Part shown: positions 35,556-53,850 of the stretch, in pieces
Layout of the letters: each line of letters opens with the position of its first letter
Numbering within the stretch: the first letter of the stretch is position 1
Source of the DNA: Rutidosis leptorrhynchoides
Lineage: Eukaryota > Streptophyta > Magnoliopsida > Asterales > Asteraceae
Reading direction: 5' to 3'
Assembly (NCBI RefSeq): GCF_046630445.1
Contig: NC_092335.1
Span: forward strand, 4,383,501 to 4,447,500
Length of the DNA stretch: 64,000 bases
The notes under the pieces: model-generated
Told to the model about the DNA's origin: nothing
What the model saw: the letters and a program-made list of their open reading frames with translations, nothing else
Databases searched by the model: none
Made by a program: the position numbers and the translations under genes

Positions 35556-37063
35556 TCACTGAATATCCTATTAGTTTTTAAAAGGAAAGAAAAATTATAA
35601 TAAGTTATCCAATCAATAGACTTTTCTGATTTTGCCCACGTTTCGAATAGCCAAAAGATGCAGCAGAGGGGCAGGATTCGTTTGGTCTCAATATAATTGA
35701 GGACTGTTTGGCTCCAATAACCCGGTCCACGTACAAATCCAACTATTACTACGAACCAGAAAATTTTGATGTCTATCAATTTAACTACTTAAAATAAATT
35801 TTCGTAATTTTAAGAAATTTAGATAAGAAGTAGAATAAAATCTATGTCCTAAAACTAGAATAGCGAGAAATAAGAAAGAAAAACAGTTCGTCGGAAAAAG
35901 ATCGAAAAAGAAAAATAAGAAAGAAAGATAAAAGGTGACGGAAAAATAAAAGAAACTTATAAAACTTAGAAACACTTGATTAACCTAACCTTATTACTAC
36001 AACTAACTTAAAATTATAATCGCAAATTGAGATTACTAATTGGAATGATAATTGATACATAGGTAAAAGTCGTCTAAAAATATTAAAGCTTACAGGAAAA
36101 ACTAAATCCCAAATGGAAATAACTTAAAAAGAAACTAAAACTTTAAAAGGCGTCGCAAAGTTCTAAAGCACCTAAATCTTAGTCTAAAGAAAAAGCACTT
36201 AAGGAATTCTACGGCAAAGCCTAAAAATCTAGAAATAAAAATAACTATGGCAAAAACTAAGTTTAAAACTAAATATGAGCTAAAAATACAAATATTATGC
36301 TAAAACAATTAAAAGGGATAAAATATAAAAATATACAAAAAGTTGTAAAAAGTACAATTTTTATAAAAATATTATTTTTATATTATTTATTTATTAAAAC
36401 TACTAATTTTATAAATTAATTAAACTAATTAATACCAAATACATAAATTAAATAAAAAGTAAAAGTTAAAATAAAACTAATAATAATAATAATAATAATT
36501 AGGGTTAAATAATAATAATAATTAATAATTACCCGTAATTAATGCTGAATTAGGGTTCTGTCGCGTGTCAGAAAAGCTCCGCGAGTCGCGGTAATCGATG
36601 CAGCAAACCCCGCGAGTCGCGGGGTTCCAAAATTCAACTGACAGGTTTAAAATTCGACGCATTTTTTTTTTATATTCTGTTTTTATATTTTCCTGTTTAT
36701 ATAAAAAAAATATGTGTATAATAAAAACTTATATTTAAAACAAAACTAGAATAAAAAAAAATAGACTACTTTATAATTTTATAAATAAAAATCTTAAAGC
36801 TAGATATATATATTTATATTTTTTTCGGTTTTTTATATTTATAAAATATATTTATAAAATAAATTAAGTTTTACTTATATTTTTACAAACTAAAGAAACT
36901 TTATAAAACTTAAATATTTATCAAACTCCTAAAAATATTTATATTTTTGTTTTTCTTTTTATATTTTCGAATATTTAAAACGTATTTTTATAAAAATGAA
37001 TTTTAATAAAAGTAAACTAATTTTTTTTTTTTATTAGCGTTGCGCTTCCGGCGTTTAAGAAGT
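35556..37063 (-). other. Athila-B 5' leader
   Basis: About 1.5 kb between the primer site and gag, AT-rich without an ORF of note. It contains the third palindrome pair (36577-36624). Confidence 0.7.
36577..36624. repeat. Palindrome pair in the Athila-B 5' leader
   Basis: CTCCGCGAGTCGCGGTA (36577-36593) and CCCCGCGAGTCGCGGGG (36608-36624), 31 bp apart, as in the LTR (32 bp) and before the 3' gene (31 bp). The second copy has both outer bases changed in a compensating way, keeping the palindrome. Confidence 0.87.
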
Positions 37064-37081
37064 TCCCCGGCAGCGGCGCCA
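37064..37081 (-). other. Primer-binding site of Athila-B (tRNA-Asp type)
   Basis: Minus-strand TGGCGCCGCTGCCGGGGA, eight bases after the 5' LTR. It differs by one base from the complement of the plant tRNA-Asp 3' end, the usual primer of Athila/Tat elements. Confidence 0.85.
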
Positions 37082-37089
37082 AAAATACT

Positions 37090-39128
<2,039 letters not shown>

Positions 39129-39133
39129 ACTAT

Positions 39134-39724
39134 CTTTATATTCTAGTTCAATTATACGAGTTATGACTTGATTTATGTGAATTTATCAAAGGCTATAATT
39201 TGTACTTCAACACCTAGTGATCTAGACACCTATATGTGAATATAGGATGGTAATTGGATGATATTTAGGTTTTAGAATCATGTAGTTTACTTAGAGTGAT
39301 ATTAGTAAACTAGGTTTTATGTGAATTTAACCAAGAAAGAATCCTGTTGATTAAACATAGTTCTTAAGTTTATAGATATTGTGAAATTGATATAAACTAC
39401 TCTATTGTAACTATCGCATAACGGTTTTAATTATAAAAGAACAATCCCTGTCATCTATCAAGCATAGAAGTAAACACCGCATTCTCATTCTTGTTAATTA
39501 TTATTTTTATTTACTGTTTCGTTAAACAAAAACACAACTTTAAATATAAACCCCCTTTTTAGAATAATTAATTGTGGTAAAATCATTTAAACAAACTTCT
39601 CCCTGTGGATCGAACTGGGCAATTTACTTGCTAGTTACTACATGATCGGGTTTTAGTTTCCTGTATTATGTGTTAATTATTAAGCATATTGTCTACATTT
39701 TAAAGGTTACGTCTTGACACATCA
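39134..39724 (+). repeat. Athila-A 3' LTR, right part
   Basis: Continues the LTR interrupted at 21076. It contains CTCCCTGTGGATCGAAC, a string typical of Athila LTR 3' ends, and ends GTCTTGACACATCA. The base after it starts D coding sequence. Confidence 0.85.
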
Positions 39725-42700
39725 GAGGTCTATGGACCAGGGGTTAACAGAACGAAAGGAACAAATGGTGTCGGAACGAGTAATGGCGGAGCAAGTAGTG
39801 TCGGAGCAAGTTATGCCAATGTAGTTTGTTATAAATGTGGAAAACCGGGCCACATTATTAGAAATTGCCCGAACCAGGAGAACACGAATGGACAAGGCCG
39901 CGGAAGAGTTTTCAATATTAATGCGGCAGAGACACAGGAAGACCCGGAGCTTGTTACGGGTACGTTTCTTATTGACAATAAATCTGCTTACGTTTTATTT
40001 GATTCTGGTGCGGATAGAAGCTATATGAGTAGAGATTTTTGTGCTAAATTAAGTTGTCCATTGACGCCGTTGGATAGTAAATTTTTACTCGAATTAGCAA
40101 ACGGTAAATTAATTTCAGCAGATAATATATGCCGGAATCGAGAAATTAAACTGGATAGCGAAATATTTAAGATTGATTTGATACCAGTAGAGTTAGGGAG
40201 TTTTGATGTAATAGTTGGCATGGACTGGCTGAAGAAGGTGAAAGCAGAGATCGTATGTTATAAAAATGCAATTCGCATTGTACGAGAAGAAGGAGAACCC
40301 TTAATGGTGTACGGAGAAAATGGCAACATGAAGCTACATCTTATTAGTAATTTGAAGGCACAAAAACTAATAAGAAAAGGTTGCTATGCTGTTCTAGCAC
40401 ACGTCGAGAAAGTACAAACTGAAGAAAAGAGCATCAATGATGTTCCCGTCGCAAAAGAATTTTCCGATGTATTTCCGAAAGAATTACCGGGACTACCTCC
40501 ACATCGATCTGTTGAATTTCAAATAGATCTTGTACCAGGAGCTGCACCAATAGCTCGTGCTCCTTATAGACTCGCACCCAGCGAGATGAAAGAACTGCAA
40601 AGCCAACTGCAAGAACTATTAGAACGTGGTTTCATTCGACCAAGCACATCACCATGGGGAGCTCCTGTTATATTTGTCAAGAAGAAGGATGGTACATTTA
40701 GGTTGTGTATTGACTACAGAGAGTTGAACAAACTTACCATCAAAAACCGTTATCCACTGCCGAGAATTGACGACTTATTTGATCAACTACAAGGCTCGTC
40801 GGTTTATTCAAAGATCGATTTACGTTCTGGATATCATCAAATGCGAGTAAAGGAGGATGATATTCCAAAAACTGCTTTTAGGACGCGTTATGGTCATTAC
40901 GAGTTTATGGTTATGCCGTTTGGATTGACTAACGCACCAGCTGTGTTCATGGACCTTATGAACCGAGTGTGTGGGCCATATCTTGACAAGTTTGTCATTG
41001 TTTTTATCGATGACATACTTATTTACTCAAAGAATGATCAAGAGCACGAAGAACATTTGAGAAAAGTGCTAGAAGTATTGAGAAAAGAAAAACTGTACGC
41101 TAAGTTTTCAAAGTGTGCATTTTGGTTGGAAGAAGTTCAATTCCTCGGTCACATAGTGAACAAAGAAGGTATCCAGGTGGACCCGGCAAAGATCGAAACC
41201 GTTGAAAAGTGGGAAACCCCAAAAACTCCGAAGCATATACGTCAATTTTTAGGATTGGCTGGTTACTACAGAAGATTCATCCAAGATTTCTCCAAAATAG
41301 CAAAACCCTTGACTGCATTAACGCATAAAGGGAAGAAATTTGAATGGAAGGATGAACAAGAGAAGGCGTTTCAATTATTGAAGAAAAAGCTAACTACGGC
41401 ACCTATATTGTCATTGCCTGAAGGGAATGATGATTTTGTGATTTATTGTGACGCATCAAAGCAAGGTCTCGGTTGTGTATTAATGCAACGGACGAAGGTG
41501 ATTGCTTATGCGTCTAGACAATTGAAGATTCACGAGCAAAATTATATGACGCATGATTTGGAATTAGGCGCGGTTGTTTTTGCATTAAAGACTTGGAGGC
41601 ACTACTTATATGGGGTCAAAAGTATTATATATACCAACCACAAAAGTCTTCAACACATATTTAATCAGAAACAACTGAATATGAGGCAGCGTAGGTGGAC
41701 TGAATTGTTGAATGATTATGACTTTGAGATTCGTTACCACCCGGGGAAGGCAAATGTGGTAGCCGACGCCTTAAGCAGAAAGGACAGAGAACCCATTCGA
41801 GTAAAATCTATGAATATAATGATTCACACTAACCTTACTACTCAAATAAAGGAGGCGCAACAAGGAGTTTTAAAAGAGGGAAATTTAAAGGATGAATCGG
41901 AGAGGCATCTTAATATTCGGGAAGACAGAACCCGGTATAGGGCTGAAAGAATTTGGGTACCAAAATTTGGAGATATGAGAGAAATGGTACTTAGAGAAGC
42001 TCATAAAACCAGATACTCAATACATCCTGGAACGGGGAAGATGTACAAGGATCTTAAGAAACATTTTTGGTGGCCAGGTATGAAAGCCGATATTGCTAAA
42101 TATGTAGGAGAATGTTTGACGTATTCTAAGGTCAAAGCTGAACATCAGAAACCATCAGGTCTACTACAACAACCTGAAATCCCGAAATGGAAATGGGAAA
42201 ACATTACCATGGATTTCATTACTAAATTGCCAAGGACTGCAAGTGGTTATGATACTATTTGAGTAATAGTTGATCGTCTCACCAAGTCAGCACACTTCCT
42301 ATCAATAAGAGAAGATGACAAGATGGAGAAGTTAGCACGACTGTATTTGAAGGAAGTCATCTCCAGACATGGAATACCAATCTCTATTATCTTAGATAGG
42401 GATGGCAGATTTATTTCAAGATTCAGGCAGACATTACAGTAAGCATTGGGAACTCGTCTAGACATGAGTACTGCCTATCATCCACAAACTGATGGGCAGA
42501 GCGAAAGGATGATACAAATGCTTGAAGACATGCTATGAGCTTGTGTTATTGATTTCAGAAACAGTTGGGATCGACATCTACCGTTAGCAGAATTTTCCTA
42601 CAACAACAGTTACCATTCAAGCATTGAGATGGCGCCATTTGAAGCACTTTATGGTAGAAAGTGCAGGTCTCCGATTTGTTGGAGTGAAGTGGGGGATAGA

Positions 42701-43276
42701 CAGATTACGGGTCCAGAGATAATACAAGAAACTACCGAGAAAATCATCCAAATTCAACAAAGATTGAAAACCACCCAGAGTCGACAAAAGAGCTACGCGG
42801 ACAGTAAAAGAAAAGATATAGAGTTTGAAATTGGAGAAATGGTCATGCTTAAGGTTTCACCTTGGAAAGACGTTGTTCGATTTGGTAAACGGGGGAAACT
42901 AAATCCAAGGTACATTGGACCATTCAAGATTATAGATCGTGTCGGACCAGTAGCTTACCAACTGGAGCTACCTCAACAACTCGCGGCTATACATAACACT
43001 TTCCACGTCTCAAATTTGAAGAAATGTTTTGCTAAAGAAGATCTCACTATTCCGTTGGACAAAATCCAAATCAATGAAAAACTTCAATTCATTGAAGAAC
43101 CCGTCGAAATAATGGATCGTGAGGTTAAGAGACTTTAACAAAACAAGATACCGATTGTTAAGGTTCGATGGAATGCTCGTAGAGGACCCGAGTTCACCTG
43201 GGAGCGTGAAGATAAGATGAAGAAGAAATACCCGCATTTATTTTCAGAAGATACGTCAACACCTCCAACTGCTTAA
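39725..43276 (+). pseudogene. Tekay-D gag end and pol
   Basis: In order: nucleocapsid knuckle [14 protein letters not shown] (39827-39868, C-x2-C-x4-H-x4-C); protease [12 protein letters not shown] (near 39997); RT with [28 protein letters not shown] and [10 protein letters not shown] (near 41005); RNase H ([20 protein letters not shown]); integrase zinc region, core and tail ([31 protein letters not shown]). The end is a chromodomain-like VRWNARRGPEFTWERE typical of the Tekay group. Broken, with roughly three or four breaks in the coding stretch. It would have encoded a gag-pol polyprotein for copying and integrating the element. Confidence 0.88.
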
Positions 43277-43311
43277 AATTTCGGGACGAAATTTATTTAA
43301 CGGGTAGGTAC

Positions 43312-46830
<3,519 letters not shown>

Positions 46831-46930
46831 TATATATTGTTCAAAAACTCTTTAAATTAGTAGTATGAAAATATATATATAATACTTTGTTAATATACTT
46901 AATGAGATATTTAATTATCATATTTTCAAG

Positions 46931-46989
<59 letters not shown>

Positions 46990-47173
46990 GTATATATATA
47001 ATTAATACAAGTTATGACGTTCGTGAATCGTAAGAATAAAAGGGTTACTAAAAGCTTGTGTAAAACTCTTTCCGGAGGTTCGAGACTTATTAAAATTCAT
47101 TGCTTATCAAGTCGGAATTATTAAATCATGTAAATAGTATAATCAAGTAGTCGGAAAAATCCAGGTCGTTACA
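46831..47173 (-). repeat. Element X: LTR fragment in reverse orientation
   Basis: Read on the minus strand from 47173 it begins TGTAACGACCTGG and later has ACGATTCACGAAC, matching the start of the E LTR family. It ends where Tekay-D was inserted. It includes an (AT)n(AC)n run at 46935-46990. The rest of X would lie left of D, outside the window. Confidence 0.7.
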
Positions 47174-47174
47174 G

Positions 47175-47701
47175 TAATGGTTATGGGTATGCGGCCTAAT
47201 AGTATAATAGGAGGTGGTATCTTTATTACTTTAATTGCTGAGTATCTCGGTGTGGATAGAAGTCAGGGGGGATTATTAATTACAGTACCAGAACCTCGTG
47301 AAAGAATAGATTTACGCGTGTATCATGGTGCAAAGGTTTTAAAGAAACGACATAACTCTGCAGTACTATATGATGGCGCGCATCCACAGGTAGAAAGAGA
47401 TCAGGAGCAAGGTAATGTGGGAGGAGGGAATCGGATGACAGAAATGCAAATTTTATTGGCCTAAAATGAGTATGAAATGGCTAGACAACCAGCATTTACA
47501 GATTGGCAATATCATCAAAGCCAAATAATAAGCCATTGTGCCTACATAAATACAAACTACATTCCTACTCAACCGACCATATTTCCTCTCTGGACTATAC
47601 AGAACCGACCACCGTTCCCTACATATAACCCAGCTCAAGCATTCTACAACACTTACGGCTATGTATGGAATCCCTACTGGAACCATCCTCATCAACAGTA
47701 A
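47175..47701 (+). pseudogene. Athila-C 3' (env-like) gene, C-terminal portion
   Basis: Starts in the conserved GMRPNSIIGGGIFITLIAEYLGVD block and continues through VYHGAKVLKK and QVERDQEQGNVGGGN to a Tyr/Pro/Trp-rich end (YVWNPYWNHPHQQ). It is very close to Athila-B 25183-25750. Broken, about one break; the upstream part is cut off by element X. Confidence 0.8.
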
Positions 47702-49787
47702 TTTTCTTTTATTCCTATTTTTATTTATTTTGTAACTTGTATTTTTATACTTTTAATACTTCTTTTGATACTGTAATAGTTTTTTTTATATAATTTTCTA
47801 ACGTTTTAATTATTAGATTTTTATAAATTTTTGAATGTGGGGTGATATTCCAAACTTCAAAAATATGTATATATGTTTGTAGTTTATCTCATGTACAAAA
47901 CAGGGTAAAACATCGCACTTTCAAAGACTGGCATTAAGTTCAGCAAAAGCAACTAATTTTGACGACAAGATGCAAAATATATGTGAAATAACAACTGCAG
48001 GAATGAACAAATGAAGTGCACCATTTATCATTCAAACAAACAACATTATGTTTGGAAAATTTGGTAAAATTTAATCATTTTTCTACGCTAATCACCCTCA
48101 ATAGTTTAAATTGTTACTGATTTCTTGCAAATGAGGGCATTGCAAGATCTTAAGTGTGGGAAGGGATTAAATTCTTTCGGTTTTAAAAATTTGACTTATA
48201 CACTTGGTTTAATAGCCACCGTTAAACTTTACTAGTAACGCAGTAGTTGTATTAGAATCTAGTGCTCTCTGATAATAAAGAACAGCCCTAGTCTTATATA
48301 CTGACTACCCACTTCTAGTAAAATTTTTAAAATTTTTTAACTAAATGAACTCAAAATCATGTTTATGCATATTTATGAACGATAAAACTAGGTGTTAACA
48401 CCGAAATTATTGTTACCTCGGAAAGGACATAAATTGAGAAACAACCCAAAACACTTGAATTCATTTAAAATGGAATAGAAGAGAATAAAAAGGCAAAGAA
48501 AGAAATATAAAAGCCAAGTGTGGGAAAAATTTACCAAGTTATTTAAAACATATATTACATATTTTTGTACAAATTATTGAAGATACTTTTGTTTTGAACG
48601 ATATTAATCAGTTTTACCCAGTTTATTTTAATATAAATGAAATTTAAAAGAAAGTAAAGTCTTCCGAGAAAAAGACACGCGCTTCTTGATTTAGGTCAGG
48701 AAGTTGTCGTCCAGACCAGTTGTAGAGTCTACGAAAAACCTTGAAAAGTTTTCTCGAAAATCAGCTGGAAATCCACGGAACTCAGCATCAAATAGGGTCG
48801 CCATGTGGTTAGACTTATCCTATCCATGAGAGGATCTGTCTCGTACAATGGGAGGCACCGTGCAAATTAGCTTATAAGACTAATGAATCAGATCCCCAGA
48901 ATGGATAATCTCCTTAAAGATCAAAAATCAGCTTTTAAGCCTGCTATTACTCAATCCTTGAGATTGAACTTAAAGATTGAGAATTCAAACTCATGGAATT
49001 CGATGATATCTAAACTCGAGCTTGAACGAGAAAATATTTTGATCAAAATTACAAACCGATTTGTTTTTTGAAACCCTATTTTCAATGCGTTCATTACCAT
49101 TGAACGTAAAATCCTAGGAATTCACCTGGAATTCATTAGGTCACCTGAACCAAATCGGGTGTCAACCGTAAGAACGGTGGTTGCATAGCATGGTCGAAGA
49201 CAGGACCTTGTGCTAGACCGAAAAACTATAGGGTGATCTTTACTATTGCTCATACAAAGGATAGTAATTACATCCGACACGATATAGACCATAATCAAAA
49301 GCATGTCATTAGACAGTGCCTTAACAGTTGCTTGTTCAACGCTTTCCTTTACAACCGGACGGTAGTTTACCGAAAGGTAATATACCGAGTAAGTATACTG
49401 GACGTGTTGCTTTCCTAATACAAGGTTAGCAAGTGGGTTACACAAAACCGTAAGTTTTGAGCTAAAATTTTCAAATCTAAAACCCACAAAACCCACAAAA
49501 ATAATTTGCGAACACCGGTGAAGGGTTATTCCGGAAAACTTGTCTAGGGTAAAATCTAGCATGTATTTTTAAAAGATCAAATGTTTTCATAAAGATCCAA
49601 TTTCCTTAAGGATCTAAATTTTCATAGTCATGTGGGACTGTAAACCACAACGTTACTATCATTGTTCATACCGCCGTATCAAAATCACTGATGTACAAAG
49701 TGTGAAGAATAAAGAAGTGATTCTGGTAAAGTTATATTCAAGATCTATATTGCTTGAGGACAAGCAACGCTCAAGTGTGGGAATATT
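47702..49787 (+). other. Athila-C 3' noncoding region with structured module
   Basis: PPT-like AAGTGTGGG tracts occur near 48150 and 48517, with the true one (CTCAAGTGTGGGAATATT) ending at 49787. A nested hairpin lies at 49360-49387: CGGTA/TACCG outer and TTACC/GGTAA inner stem with a GAAA loop. It sits inside a 69-nt run (49317-49385) identical in Athila-B. No protein is recognised on the element strand. Confidence 0.7.
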
Positions 49788-51705
49788 TGATAATGCTAAA
49801 AACGAACATATATTTCATAGCATTTTCCTTCAAGAAAGACAAGCTTTTAGTTGCAATTGTTCTATTTACAAGTGATATTCGTTTAAAAAATAAAAGGTGA
49901 AGATAAAAGACAGAATCGACGATTTGAAGACGCAAACGACCAAAAAGCTAAAAAGTACAAAGTACAATCCAAGTGGTTCTATTTATTGATGAGAAACGTC
50001 TCAAAATTACCAGAGTACAAGCCGCTAAACGCAAAGTACAAGATATTAAATTATACGAAAAGGCGTTCGAACTCCGAAACCGAGACATGAACCAACTATC
50101 AACGTGCGACTCAACGGAGCTAAAAATACAAGTCAACTATGCACAAGAATATAATATAATATATAATTAATTATATATAATATTATATATTATAAATAAT
50201 CAGCAGCCCACGTTTAATTCATTTGGTGAGCTGGAATCCAAAGCTCCGCGACTGTGGAGCTGTGATGAACAAATGTACCACGATCACGGAGCTACACAGT
50301 GCAAAATGGGCCTATAAAAGCCAACGCATTCGGACGATCTCCTCACCCCTTTTTCTTTCTTTCTATCTACGTAAAATATATATATAATTATAATTTTTAT
50401 TTTAATTTAAGTTTAATAATAATAAGGTTATAGTGGCGAATGTTTTAAGTTTGTAAGTCGAATTTATGTCCGTGGAACACTACGCGATTAATACTCATTG
50501 TAAGTTATGTTCAACCTTTTTAATTTAATATCTCGTAGCTAAGTTATTTTTATGTTTATTTAAGCCGAAGTAATCGTGATGTTGGACTAAATATTAAGAC
50601 GGGGTTATTGGGCTTTGGACCATAATTGAGGTTTGGACAAAAGACCGACACTTGTGGAAATTAGACTATGGGCTATTAATGGGCTTTATATTTGTTTAAC
50701 TGAATGATAGTTCGTTAATTTAATATAGAGATTTATAATTTGACGTATCTATAAATAACCACATATACTGGATCGGACACGATGGGCGGGATATTTACAA
50801 GCACTAATAATTGTTCATTTGACCGGACACGGGAATGGATTAATAGTCAATGGACTCATTAAAACAGGGGTGTATTACATACAATGACACTTGGTGTAAT
50901 TGTTAACAACGTATTAAAACCTTGGGTTACACGCAGTCGATAACCTGGTGTAATTATTAAGAAAGTATTAAGACCTTGTTACAGTTTAAGTCCCCAATTA
51001 GTTGGAATATTTGACTTCGGGTATAAGGGTAATTTGACGAGGACACTCGCACTTTATATTTATGACCGATGGACTGTTATGGACAAAAACCAGATGGACA
51101 TATCGAATAATCTAGGACAAAAGACAATTAACTCATGGTAATAAATTAAAATCAACACGTCGAACATCATGATTACCGAAGTTTAAATAAGCATAATTCC
51201 TTTATTTTATATCTCATCGCACTTTTATTTACCATCATTTTATTTATCGTCATTTTATTTATCGTACTTTAAATTATTGCACTTTTATTTATCGCACTTT
51301 TATTTATCGTCATTTACTCTACGCTTTAAATTAAGTTATATTTATATTTAATATTTTACATTAGGTTTTAATTGTGACTTAAGACATAAAATCGACAAAC
51401 CGGTCACTAAACGGTAAAACCCCTTTTTATAATAATAATAATTCTACTTATATAAATATATATATTTATACAAATATAGTTTTTAAAATTATAGCGTTAA
51501 ACTTAGTTGTATCCCTGTGGAACGAACCGGACTTACTAAAAACTACACTACTCTACGATTAGGTACACTGCCTATAAGTGTTGTAGCAAGATTTAGGTAT
51601 ATCCCATTCAATAAATAAATAAATAACTTGTGTAAAATTGTATCGTATTTAATAGTATTTCGTAGTAAAATATAATCTATTTCGTACTACACCTCGCACA
51701 CATCA
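49788..51705 (+). repeat. 3' LTR of Athila-C
   Basis: 1918 bp, TGAT...ATCA ends. A decayed palindrome pair (50244-50259 and about 50278-50292) precedes a TATA box TATAAAAG at 50313-50320, the same order as in Athila-B. It is followed by GTGAT and LINE sequence. Confidence 0.88.
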
Positions 51706-52850
51706 GTGATAAAAACCGAAGCACACTCATATTTCAAAAACCTTTTTTCAGTAATTCAAAACAACCACTATTTGCTCGATAATTGGGATGGATCGCGAAT
51801 TGAAAAGGTTCTGGCAGATAAATTAGAAGAAGAATTATCCGAAAATGAAACACTCGAGGCAATCAAAGACTGTGGAAAAACAAAGCCCTGGTACCCGACG
51901 GCTTCAATCTATTGTTCTATATCAAATTCTGGGATATCATCAAAGCCGACCTCATGAAAGCTATCATTTGGTTTTGGAGAACGGGATCGATCTCAAATGG
52001 ATGCAACGCCTCATTCATCACGCTTATTCCTAAGGTAAAAGACCCTTTAAATTTTTCTAACTTTCGACCTATAAGTCTTTTAAATAACTAAAATACTTTC
52101 AAAACTCATGGCAAATAGAATTAGGAAAGTCATTCCAAGATTAATTGGTGACGAACAATTTTCTATTTTCGTCACCCTCTAATGCCCATTTGTACCTTGC
52201 CTTTTTTTTAACGGCCAAAAAATGATTATATTATAATAAAACGATCCCTACCAACGCGCTAAGGGATAATTACAACGGCATAGAAAGCCATAAGTTCCAA
52301 TTAGAAACTAAATGGCCTCTATGTTTAATCCAACGAAAAGTAATTAATCTAATGAAATCAAAGAAACTACTTTTGTTATAAAAAGAATCTAAGAGAAACG
52401 CCGTTCCTGAATCGCCATAAAGTCCATAAACAAGTCACCGTCACCGCAATGATCCGATCTTTAGACAACGGGCGTAACCGAATACCTTCCAACCATGCCA
52501 TAAAAGAATCCCATGAAGACAAATTAAGCATACCACAATCGAGCCAAACGGGTATTTTATGCCATAAGTCCCGAGCAACTTCACACTCGAAAAACAAATG
52601 ATCTTTAGTCTCCACCCCATTATTACAAGACGGGCAAACTATAGAAGAAACATCAATTCCCTTCGCGGATAGGTTCCAACGAACATGAAGAGAATCTAAA
52701 CGAAAAAACCATAAGAACATATTAACTTTTCTAGGGACAAAAACGTATCAAAGTGTATTAATTTGCGAAGACGGAAGCAACATACTATCGATAACATTTG
52801 TACCTTGCCTTTAACATTTGTATCTTGATCTTTCAAAAAAAAAAAAAAAT
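51706..52850 (+). pseudogene. L1-type LINE remnant (RT region plus 3' end), with a second LINE nested in it
   Basis: Plus-strand pieces resemble plant LINE reverse transcriptase: HSYFKNLF, then PDGFNLLFYIKFWDIIKADL, SFITLIPKVKDPLNFSNFRPISLLNN and GDEQFS. A frame change near 51885 and stop codons (one after LLNN, near 52087) make it dead. After 52170 the sequence passes quickly to a 3' end with poly(A) at 52837-52850, so the rest of RT and the zinc-binding region are deleted. Its left end was replaced by the Athila-C insertion. Bases 52187-52809 include a nested minus-strand LINE and its target duplication. Confidence 0.75.
52202..52794 (-). pseudogene. 5'-truncated LINE with RT zinc-binding domain and clear TSD
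   Basis: The minus strand encodes LDSLHVRWNLSAKGI, CPSCNNGVETKDHLFFEC and ARDLWHKIPVWL (ORF 52720-52376), the zinc-binding domain found after RT in plant LINEs. The minus-strand tail is an A run at 52209-52202. The 15-bp duplication CATTTGTACCTTGCC occurs at 52187-52201 and 52795-52809. This is a typical short, 5'-truncated L1 insertion. Confidence 0.85.
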
Positions 52851-53480
52851 TTATTTGTTGTATATGTTGTTTCTAACCAGCTGTATAGTATGTATGTTGG
52901 TTTCTGTTTTGAGGCGGAGCTCGTGTTTAGTTAGTTTATGCTCGTTTATCTTTTTCGGTAAGGTCAGTTCACTGCCCTCGAGCCTCACCTTCCTTGTTAT
53001 TGTTTGCTCCCCATCAATTCTTTTCTTTTTTCGAGAAAATGAAAATGTTATCCTTTTTTTCGAAGAAAAGAATAAGATGATAAATATAGATACATTGAAG
53101 GAAGTATTATTTATTTATATGGCTTTTAACTAATTGTGTGTGTAATTTTAGAAGTCATCGGCTTATTAAAATATATCATTATTCATAGCCGCATATGTTT
53201 ATTTTTCAAAAAACTTTTCACACACTGAACCCCAACCCTTCTTTGCTCCTTTTGCGTCGCCACCCCCTCCGACTCAACTTTTCGTCGATGACTCAGAAGC
53301 CTTCTCCTTCTTTCTTGTCTTTTTGGGCTCCTTGTTTATGATACTCGACTGGGAGTTTTCGGTGTGTTTGTGTTTTTTGGCGACTGCCGTGATCTTAGGT
53401 TATGATTTGGTCATGTCAGTACAAAATGTTTCTATCGAATTGTTAGCTAGATCATTGTTTAGTTTCACAGGTCGTGTTGG
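52851..53480. other. Unassigned sequence
   Basis: No recognisable gene. T-rich plus strand, with a GC-richer stretch at 53240-53400 that might be a decayed exon or UTR, but no protein match is recognised. Confidence 0.4.
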
Positions 53481-53483
53481 CAT

Positions 53484-53658
53484 GTTTGATTGTTTTTGTT
53501 AGTTCATTTCGTCGTATGTCATGGATGTTGTTGATTTGGCCATGGTTCAAGTTCTTGTTGTATATGATATTAGGTTTGATTGTTTTTGTTAGTTCATCGT
53601 ATGTTATGGATGTTGTTGATTTGGCCATGGTTCAAGTTCTTGTTGTATATGATATTAT
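53484..53658. repeat. Tandem duplication of about 88 bp
   Basis: The unit TTTGATTGTTTTTGTTAGTT... through GTTGTATATGATATTA occurs at about 53484-53573 and 53574-53658 with only a few differences, including a short gap. Confidence 0.85.
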
Positions 53659-53850
53659 CCTTTCCCGGCATGGTTTATATCAAATCACCTCTTCCTTTGC
53701 TTCATTAAAAAGAGATTAAAGACACGTAATCATGATTTGAGAAAAGTAGATAAATGTTTATAAAAACATTAATTAGTATGATACACTCCGTAGATGATTA
53801 TATATTATCGAGTACTTAAAACAAGCCTACGACCATATAAAAACATTTAC

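Larger units (their letters stand above)
47174..51705 (+). mobile_element. Athila-C: Athila-type element, 3' end
   Basis: End of the 3' gene, 2-kb noncoding region, purine tract and LTR (TGATAATGC...ACACATCA). The LTR start is nearly identical to that of Athila-B, so it is the same family but more diverged. It is truncated on the left by element X and is inserted into a LINE at 51705. Confidence 0.87.

Noticed and set aside
53474-53719. 81-codon ORF over the tandem duplication
   Set aside because: Repetitive translation created by the duplicated unit; no family recognised.
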